64,000 nt of DNA, from contig CAIIXF020000001.1 in assembly GCA_903813345.2 (NCBI GenBank), forward strand, positions 12,259,915-12,323,914. Reading direction: 5' to 3'. The translations under genes were made by a program, and so were the position numbers. A model generated the notes under the pieces. It worked only from the letters and a program-made list of their open reading frames with translations. It searched no databases and was not told the DNA's origin. The stretch's first letter is position 1. Each line of letters starts with the position of its first letter. This DNA is from Owenia fusiformis. Lineage: Eukaryota; Annelida; Polychaeta; Sabellida; Oweniidae. Shown piece after piece: positions 58,901-64,000 of this stretch.

Positions 58901-61136
58901 TATTTAGAAACAAATGGACTGAATGACTAACGAGGTAAGCGAGTTATAGATAAACTGTGCATTTTAGAAATGATTAAATGACGGACATTTGCTATGTAAA
59001 GTATTCTAAAAACAATAAAGAAACTGACAGTTACTGGGTAAAATATTAATTTGAGTAGCTAAAATGTGATTTTAGAAATACAGGGTGGTCAAAAAAAATG
59101 GCAACCCTAATTTTTCCTCATATCTTTGTCATTTTTGGAAATTTTGCCCTGATATTTGGCACACATGTACATCATTCAATTTCATACTAGACTGTGTTAT
59201 TTCATGAAAATTGGACAGATAATCGCAATGTTGCAGCACTTTAAACAAGATGCCCCAGTTCTCCTATATCGTGCTGTAGGCAAACCTGCACATGTTTTCC
59301 AAACCTGTCAGTGACATAACAGCATCCCTCAGCAAGTATGGCCTGAATGACACATGTGATCTTTATTTTGAGGTCAAATGTCTTTCTGGTGTTATTACCC
59401 TACACTCTATCTTTTGGGTATCCCCACTGGTAAAGATTAAATGGGGCCATATCTGGACTATGGGGTGCCCATTCATTGTCTGTTGTACTGCTGATAATGT
59501 GGTCATTGAAGTGGTCCCAAAGCCAATATTGTGCATCATTTGGTGTATGGGGCATGGTTCTGTCTTGTTGGAACCACTGTTGCTGCCTTTCAACCACCCT
59601 GGGTTCACCTAAAGTCCCCAAGAACTCCATGGGAATCATGGACTTTGACTTTGATGTTGACAGTTATTGCATATATGTTAGCATCATCAAAGGTAAAGGA
59701 CCCAATCTTCTGAGAACACACTAAACTGTGCATCTGTCTGTGTGAAAGTGCCTCTCCACTACTTCATAAAGTGCTTGGCTCCCCAAGAATACATAATTGT
59801 TACAGTTCACCAGTGCATCAAGTTGAAAATGGAGTTCATTTGGATAACAGACCAGCTCAGACAGCCCGAAAGTGGCCATCTGGGGTATGTTGCTTAAAAT
59901 GCAGTAATATTGTGACTATCAGTCCGATGGTCAGGAAATATGCACTGGCGGATCTGGGGGGGGGGCCCAGGGGCCCGGGCCCCCCCCCTTGGGTGGGCCC
60001 AGAAAAAAAAAATTGTGCCCAAAAAAAAATTTGAGCCAAAAAAGGCCTTAAGGGACCAAAAAGTAGGCCTTTTTGGTCATAAATTGGCCTACTAAGGCCT
60101 TATTTTTTAATTTTAGGCCAAATATATGAAGAAAATGGGCCTCAAAATTTCAAAATTTGGGCCCACTTTTGGATTTTTGGGGCCCAAAATATTTTTTCCA
60201 CCGTTTTTTCTTAGACCAGAAGTTTGGGCCCCCCCCCCTTGTTGGTTCCCAGATCCGCCCCTGATATGGTAGGTTGGTAGGAAATTGAATGATGTACAAA
60301 TGTGTAAAATATCAGGGAGTTATTCCTTAGAATGACAAAGATATTAGGAAAAACTAGGGTTGCCGTTTTTTTTGACCACCCTGTATAAGTAACAGAAACA
60401 TTTTGTGTTTTAGAAGTCAATTGAATGACTACAATTTATTTTGTGAAATATACAATATCCCAAAAGAATTAAATCAGGAAAAAACGAGGTTCTAGCCGAT
60501 GTCATTGTTTCAGTGAATTGAAATTGTGCAATTACACATTCGTTGCATTGCTATTGTTGGTTTCCTCTTAAACTGTTAAATACATCCCTTCATCATTCCC
60601 TTTGTACGTTTTAGCTTGGAGTTTGAAATCCAAAGTAGTGGTGTAACATTACGAAATACCGGAGGAGATGGGAAACATCAACTTAGAGTGCGTTTGAACA
60701 ACACTATGGAGGGGGGTCGTCCAGAAGAACGAGAATTTCGTCAAGGTAAGTCAATTGTTTTGATCTACATCCTTACTATTTGCAACTCGTCTTTTTATTT
60801 TCATTTTTTGAATTACGACAAATGCATTTTGAACAAGGGGCGAATGTAGATTCACTGATATTTTTAAATCTTGATAAGATACATATTATATTTCTGTTTA
60901 ACGTATTTTAAGCGCATCTTTCGTTTCCAGGGTCTTCTATCCAAGCAACAAATACAGGGTTGACGATCTTCAGTACAACTGTGACCAACTGCAAACCACC
61001 AGATGATACACTCAGAGTTCGTTATAGTCCTGTGTTTGGTGCTGCACCCCGCATTTCATATTCAATCGTTCTAGTTACCACATTTTTACTTTTACTAACT
61101 TTTATTGTTGAAAGAACAATATTACATTATGTGTGA
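52797..61136 (+). CDS. PGGHG: PGGHG/ATHL1-like GH65-type glycosidase, secretory, membrane-anchored
   Basis: PGGHG removes glucose from glucosyl-galactosyl-hydroxylysine of collagens. Eleven exons: about 52797-52964, 53205-53335, 54735-54839, 55041-55254, 55341-56191, 56484-56592, 57696-57814, 58230-58465, 58643-58833, 60615-60745, 60931-61136; phases agree throughout and give about 820 residues (human 737). Family landmarks in order: VVGNGHMAMSVYNDSIFLDG and VYNGRGG; RRARIPAEAALRV; HVFWDHEMFMMPPMTILYPS; FPWESAITGRE; GPNDLHSYVNNNAYTNAL; SLKQADTTLL; TWTEYPNYQGSVNFLPGMGG. Recalled catalytic residues of human PGGHG are Asp301, Glu430 and Glu574. Here FWD and WTE are kept, but the DEYH Glu is Asp (about residue 495). 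Exon 1 encodes a signal-peptide-like stretch and RSKR, a possible furin site. The last exon ends in a hydrophobic segment, suggesting a membrane anchor. The start is uncertain because of a frame break. Confidence 0.9.
53205..53335 (+). CDS. PGGHG: Glycosidase exon 2: N-terminal GH65-like motif
   Basis: LPYRRDDRWTLDYRYMPVVG then NGHMAMSVYNDSIFLDGVYN. The VGNG and VYNG motifs are family hallmarks. Acceptor GGTTTCCAG, donor GGTG/GTAAGA. Confidence 0.92.
53759..54703. mobile_element. 945-bp Mutator-like non-autonomous element, 9-bp target duplication
   Basis: GGGTTTTCGTAAAACACCGACC at the left and the inverse of GGGTTTTTGGAAAAGACCGACC at the right, flanked by GACACAATG at 53750-53758 and 54704-54712. 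The subterminal regions repeat ACCGACC and GGTCGGTGG motifs. No transposase is seen, and frames inside are shadows. The 9-bp duplication suits Mutator-like elements. An isolated mariner-type end ACAGGGTGTCAAAAAACAA at 53909-53927 suggests a nested older remnant. It sits in glycosidase intron 2. Confidence 0.82.
54735..54839 (+). CDS. PGGHG: Glycosidase exon 3
   Basis: EFSRRARIPAEAALRVNFSS then SVTNIQRRFRFNLDTG; matches the RARIP segment after VYNG in human PGGHG. Its acceptor TTTTTTACAG lies 31 bp past the right end of an intronic transposon. Confidence 0.9.
55041..55254 (+). CDS. PGGHG: Glycosidase exon 4: N-terminal beta domain
   Basis: VFEENITLPHCDIVHRTYCH, KYYTRVFIQEIIMTP; corresponds to the region of QRIYAHRTLPHVLAFSV in the human protein. 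Ends in phase 2 at TG/GTAAGA, completed as Trp in the next exon. Confidence 0.9.
55341..56191 (+). CDS. PGGHG: Glycosidase exon 5: start of the catalytic barrel, conserved Asp
   Basis: The largest exon (851 bp). YNGHVFWDHEMFMMPPMTIL carries the conserved FWD Asp; MLMYRMNRRSAAKERASQTG then NQGERFPWESAITGREITTS is the next family block. The long exon contrasts with the small ones around it. Confidence 0.95.
56484..56592 (+). CDS. PGGHG: Glycosidase exon 6: general-acid motif, altered
   Basis: Reads ECQGPNDLHSYVNNNAYTNA then LATLSIQWARYVACLCR. The family motif is (G/P)PDEYH; here it is GPNDLH. Donor chosen at AG/GTGAGT (56593) because it is the stronger site and gives the phase that exon 7 completes. 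Confidence 0.9.
56953..56995. repeat. Dispersed 40-bp motif
   Basis: TTTGCATTCGTTTGACTTCA followed by CTTCTTAAAGGAGAGCTTCG. Near-identical copies are at 61757-61795 and, inverted, at 14326-14369; the AAGAGAG/TCGTCT half occurs in both units of the 3.9-4.5-kb duplication. Confidence 0.7.
57696..57814 (+). CDS. PGGHG: Glycosidase exon 7
   Basis: RNEKDEIPDEWMRRSVDLYM then PYNDRYRRHDEFDDYEYRAG, aligning with IPSQW and the HPEFDGYE segment of human PGGHG. Acceptor ATTATTTTAG. Confidence 0.9.
58043..58117. mobile_element. 75-bp hairpin MITE, mariner-type ends
   Basis: TACAGAGTGTCCACAAAG and TGGACACCCTA are imperfect inverted repeats bordered by TA. It lies in glycosidase intron 7, about 110 bp before exon 8. 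Confidence 0.5.
58230..58465 (+). CDS. PGGHG: Glycosidase exon 8
   Basis: NQSLKQADTTLLHYPLGWNT, DLEFYEGKLNSNPPALTYSV, and SSYVQEPFK. KQAD and the PA(L/M)T(Y/W)S motif are shared with human PGGHG. Phase 0 end at AAG/GTAATC. Confidence 0.94.
58643..58833 (+). CDS. PGGHG: Glycosidase exon 9: conserved WTE and GMGGF
   Basis: TWTEYPNYQGSVNFLPGMGG then FLSTLLFGYAGIHIKPEEMM. The WTE Glu corresponds to human Glu574. Acceptor CTATGCAG, donor AG/GTGAGT. Confidence 0.95.
59363..59639 (-). pseudogene. Mariner transposase remnant
   Basis: On the minus strand QQQWFQQDRTMPHTPNDAQY, WLWDHFND, TDNEWAPHSPDMAPFNLYQW and GYPKDRV match the second and third catalytic-Asp regions of mariner-like transposases (QQD, and WxPxSPDxxP). 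The frame is split between two phases within these 280 bp, and the N-terminal DNA-binding part is not recognisable. Not functional. Confidence 0.85.
59943..60263. mobile_element. 321-bp MITE nested in the mariner element, 5-bp duplication
   Basis: CACTGGCGGATCTGG and the inverse of CAGGGGCGGATCTGG form the ends, flanked by ATATG at 59938-59942 and 60264-60268. Inside are G/C runs and repeated GGCC/TTTTGG motifs. Its insertion splits the mariner element. Confidence 0.75.
60615..60745 (+). CDS. PGGHG: Glycosidase exon 10: C-terminal beta domain
   Basis: SLEFEIQSSGVTLRNTGGDG then KHQLRVRLNNTMEGG, corresponding to KLNFSFSEDSVTVEVT in the human enzyme. Preceded by a 1.8-kb intron containing a mariner-type element. 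Confidence 0.88.
60931..61136 (+). CDS. PGGHG: Glycosidase exon 11: C-terminal membrane segment
   Basis: After SSIQATNTGLTIFSTTVTNC and VRYSPVFGAAPRIS comes SIVLVTTFLLLLTFIV, a single hydrophobic span followed by ERTILHYV and TGA. This fits a type I membrane anchor, or possibly a lipid-anchor signal. Human PGGHG has no such segment. Confidence 0.88.
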
Positions 61137-62740
61137 ACGAAGTGGACAGTTTTTGTACAATGTACAGGAGTTTCTATCGCATACTTTTAAAGCGTATGAC
61201 TACGTAGGGTAGAGCTCATTCAAAATTTGGAGTACATATGTATAACACGTTGTTAAGTAAACTCGGACGTGAAGAATTATGGTCTTCTAGCTAGGGATTT
61301 GTTATCATTTACTTGCATGAAGATCAAGGTAAATAGTTGTTATTAGGTCACTGGAAAATCCATGAGGGGACAGAAATCCAGGGGGTCATAATATTACACG
61401 TTCACATACCAATTCTTTTAAAACGTGCAACACTATGTAAATAATCCAACGTTAGGTTACAAGTATACAATTTGATTCAAATACAAACGTTTATTGTATT
61501 TCATCTGCACGTAACTTACTATTGTTTTATATGAGGATTCACCTGTAACATCGCCATCTTTTGTTTTTTCTATGTTAGTTTAAACTGCATCAACGTTATC
61601 AAAGTCCATCAAGCTATGGCCAACTAAAGGATCGCAAAGGAGAATAGTGTGATGAAAGTAGCGTTAGTGGCTTGATCAAATGAGATCTTGGATATATAAA
61701 GATAAAACATCTCTTCATTTTATTATATTGAGTGTCCTTTGGGATAACTTATAGCCTTTGCATTCGTTCGACTTCACTTCTTAAAAGAGAGCTTTGGCAT
61801 GCAAAGAAACATCATAATAATGATATGATATGTTATTGAAGGGCATTAGATGACAAATTGTTGGGCCCTGTTTCTGATAGTACATACTTTTGAACGCATT
61901 TTTATAAGAGTTGTAGATATGTATTTGTACTCGTATTTTTAACAACTTTGATGTCTTTTGTACATACTAGTGATCACGATTCAAGAATCATTTTGTATAT
62001 GATGCATATTCAACGGGGATATACATACTTTTCTAATTATAAAATAAACATTGTATTATATTTGTACATGTAATAAATACAAATAGTTGTATTTCGCTTA
62101 TATTCAGACATAAATTAATTCAGAAACATACCCAATAAAAATACACTAAAGGAAGAACGATTTCATTAATTGACGGTTATATCATTTCGAAAGTGGTTGG
62201 CTTGAAATTCCATATCTAAAAGTACCGGTAAATGGAATTGACATTATAGTTATATTTTGTAACACCCAAAGGGAAAAACATATATTGCCCCAACTTAAAA
62301 AGCTGATACATACATATATTTAACTAATTCTGGCGGATGAGTGATTATCTTTACAAACAATTTGTCTAGACTCCTGGGCAATACCCAACAATAAAAAAAC
62401 ACCTGACTATACTAATTAACTCCTACAAAGCAAGAGAACTGGTGAAGTCAGCTAGTCGTGTGTTAATATATGAATTCAAAACTACAGGCGGAATATACTC
62501 CAAAAACTGTACTACTGTATTTTTTGACGCTGAATGGTGATGCCTGTTAATGCGATGGTTAGGCGTAATACCGTATAGTATAGTAGGAACAAGGGGTTCC
62601 CATGCACCCATAAGGTGTGAATAAGTTACATACATTTTTGTAATCCCTAGGGTGTCTATTTAATGAATTCATTTGTTAACATTGCCAACTAATGTCCCAT
62701 AGTACTTTTATGGCGGCATTCAGTTACCATGGTTACGCAT
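61137..62740 (+). other. Glycosidase 3' UTR and downstream non-coding sequence
   Basis: AATAAA occurs at 62043-62048 and again near 62072-62077, about 900 bp after the stop, and could end the transcript. A copy of the dispersed 40-bp motif is at 61757-61795. Nothing else recognised. Confidence 0.45.
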
Positions 62741-63487
62741 CTTTAGACATCTTACCTTGGTATCTTAAATCATTTGTAGCTCTGTCATTATTTGGTCTAT
62801 AGAAATGATATTGGTACCAAATTGAACCTCGTTAAATTTTCAATAAATTTCTGATATTCAATAATGCAAATTATCTAATTTGCATAAATTATGACGTCAT
62901 CAATCTATTTTTGGTTCAGAATTTCCAACTATAGCAATGTATCTATTAGAACTGAGGCCGTATGGCAAAATTTCTGAAAGGTTTTGTCCTTTATTCTATT
63001 AGTAGAAGGTATAAACAACATAAAAGTGAAAACAGATTCAAAATTGAATCAGTATTACAAAAGTTATGTAACTTTCGAGGCAGCTATCGTGAATGTCATT
63101 ATTTGACAATAATATACATACGTCTTACCTTGGAGTCTTGAATCAATGAAGCTTCGTCATTATTTGGTCTATAGAGATGATATTGGTATCTGATTAAACC
63201 TTATTAAGTTTACTATATGGTTACAATATTCAGTTATGCAAATTAGCTAATTTGCATTAATTGTGACGTCATCAATCCATTTTTGGTTCTACATATCCTA
63301 GTATAGCAACATATCTATTAGAACTGAGGCCGTATGACAGAATTTGTGCATAGTTTTGTCCCTTATTTGATGAGTGGAAAATATAAGCAACATTAAAGAT
63401 ACAGCAAATCTTCAAAATTGGATCAGAATTAACAAAATTATCCAGCTTTGGAGGCAGCTACTGTGAACGTCATTGTTTGACAATTAT
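62741..63487. repeat. 372-bp tandem duplication with an octamer palindrome and a CRE palindrome
   Basis: Two head-to-tail copies at an offset of exactly 372 bp where checked. Both keep TCATTATTTGGTCTATAG (62785, 63157), a 22-bp palindrome made of ATGCAAAT, six bases and ATTTGCAT (62864-62885, 63236-63257), TGACGTCA (62892-62899, 63264-63271), and CTATTAGAACTGAGGCCGTA. Divergence elsewhere is visible, so the duplication is not recent. Confidence 0.9.
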
Positions 63488-64000
63488 AAAAAGAATATTA
63501 AATTAACAAAAAAAAGTAACAACCATAGTTGTTTCAATCTTATTGAGTAAAAATGTGCATGTATTGAACTGAACTAATAAGTATGTGGAAAGGTTACATG
63601 TATTTTGACTATCATTCACAGGGGTCAAAACTGTTATCTCGACCCTGTATATTAAAGATCCAATTTTATAATTTACCATGCACTTTCAATGATTCATATA
63701 AATAGTATACATATAGTCTGATTTTTATCATATTCTTCATATTCTTGATTCTTAAAGTATCTGAAGTATAAAGCATGATTAGAAGTGAAGATGATTCATC
63801 ATATGGTTTATGTAATATTTCTAACATTTCAGATGCTATGGTAACATCACTTGATAATGAGGTTTTACATTTCACGTTCTTAAGGAGTTAAAAGAAAGTT
63901 ATTCTCCCTTTGCTTTAGAGATAAATAGTCACATGAATTTGTTTAAAAAAATTATAACTTAATTTAACCCCCTCCTGACAGCCCCAATATTTGAAGATTT
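63488..64000. other. Non-coding right end, nothing recognised
   Basis: AT-rich. A 69-codon minus-strand open frame at 63666-63875 has no recognisable motif or splice context. Confidence 0.4.

Larger units (their letters stand above)
59081..60383 (-). mobile_element. Mariner-type transposon, 1.3 kb, TA target duplication
   Basis: CAGGGTGGTCAAAAAAAATG with GCAACCCTAATTTTTCCT at the left mirrors AGGGTTGCCGTTTTTTTTGA then CCACCCTG at the right, flanked by TA at 59079-59080 and 60384-60385. The inside carries a broken transposase on the minus strand and a second nested element at 59943. It lies in glycosidase intron 9. Confidence 0.88.

Noticed and set aside
59771-60034. Gly/Pro-rich 87-codon open frame
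   Set aside because: Runs into the G/C tract of a small nested transposon.

Overview
The window is nuclear DNA of an animal: AT-rich, interrupted genes with GT-AG introns, and many short inverted-repeat transposons and minisatellites. The three host genes are all best matched, from memory, to invertebrate family members. A lophotrochozoan, probably a mollusc, is my inference; nothing here proves the phylum.

Layout. From 1 to about 20.1 kb there is no gene I can support beyond a possible 70-codon open frame running in from the left edge. This part holds a C-rich minisatellite (1.75-2.14 kb), a 330-bp tandem duplication (3.9-4.5 kb) and a 60-bp satellite (13.1-13.6 kb). From 20,103 to 29,226 (+) lie nine exons of the 3' half of a Mind bomb 1 (MIB1) E3 ubiquitin ligase: the last ankyrin repeats and all three RING fingers. 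The N-terminal exons are not in the window. From 32,864 to 38,805 sits a 5.9-kb DNA transposon with about 550-bp inverted ends and a 3-bp target duplication. It carries a decayed, intronless gene with an XPG/FEN-like nuclease signature and a cysteine-rich tail; it resembles what is known of Academ transposons and is itself inserted in an older repeat. From 46,920 down to 41,485 (-) is a complete four-exon FKBP12 prolyl isomerase gene, with a TCTCGCGAGA promoter palindrome 77 bp upstream of its ATG. From about 52,797 to 61,136 (+) is an eleven-exon secreted or membrane-anchored GH65-type glycosidase related to PGGHG/ATHL1. Its usual catalytic Glu is Asp, it has a C-terminal membrane segment, and its first exon appears frameshifted.

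Transposons. I could delimit by target duplications a hAT-like element (8 bp), two elements whose inverted ends are arrays of 15-16-bp units (8 bp each), a Mutator-like element with a related design (9 bp), a mariner-type element with transposase remnants (TA) and another small element nested in it (5 bp). Almost all sit in introns of the three genes.

The three host genes show no functional linkage: Notch-ligand ubiquitination, proline isomerisation, and removal of glucose from collagen-type glycans. FKBP12 and the glycosidase are divergently transcribed and about 5.9 kb apart. All coordinates come from reading splice sites and frames by eye; family names rest on recalled protein similarity, not on a search.
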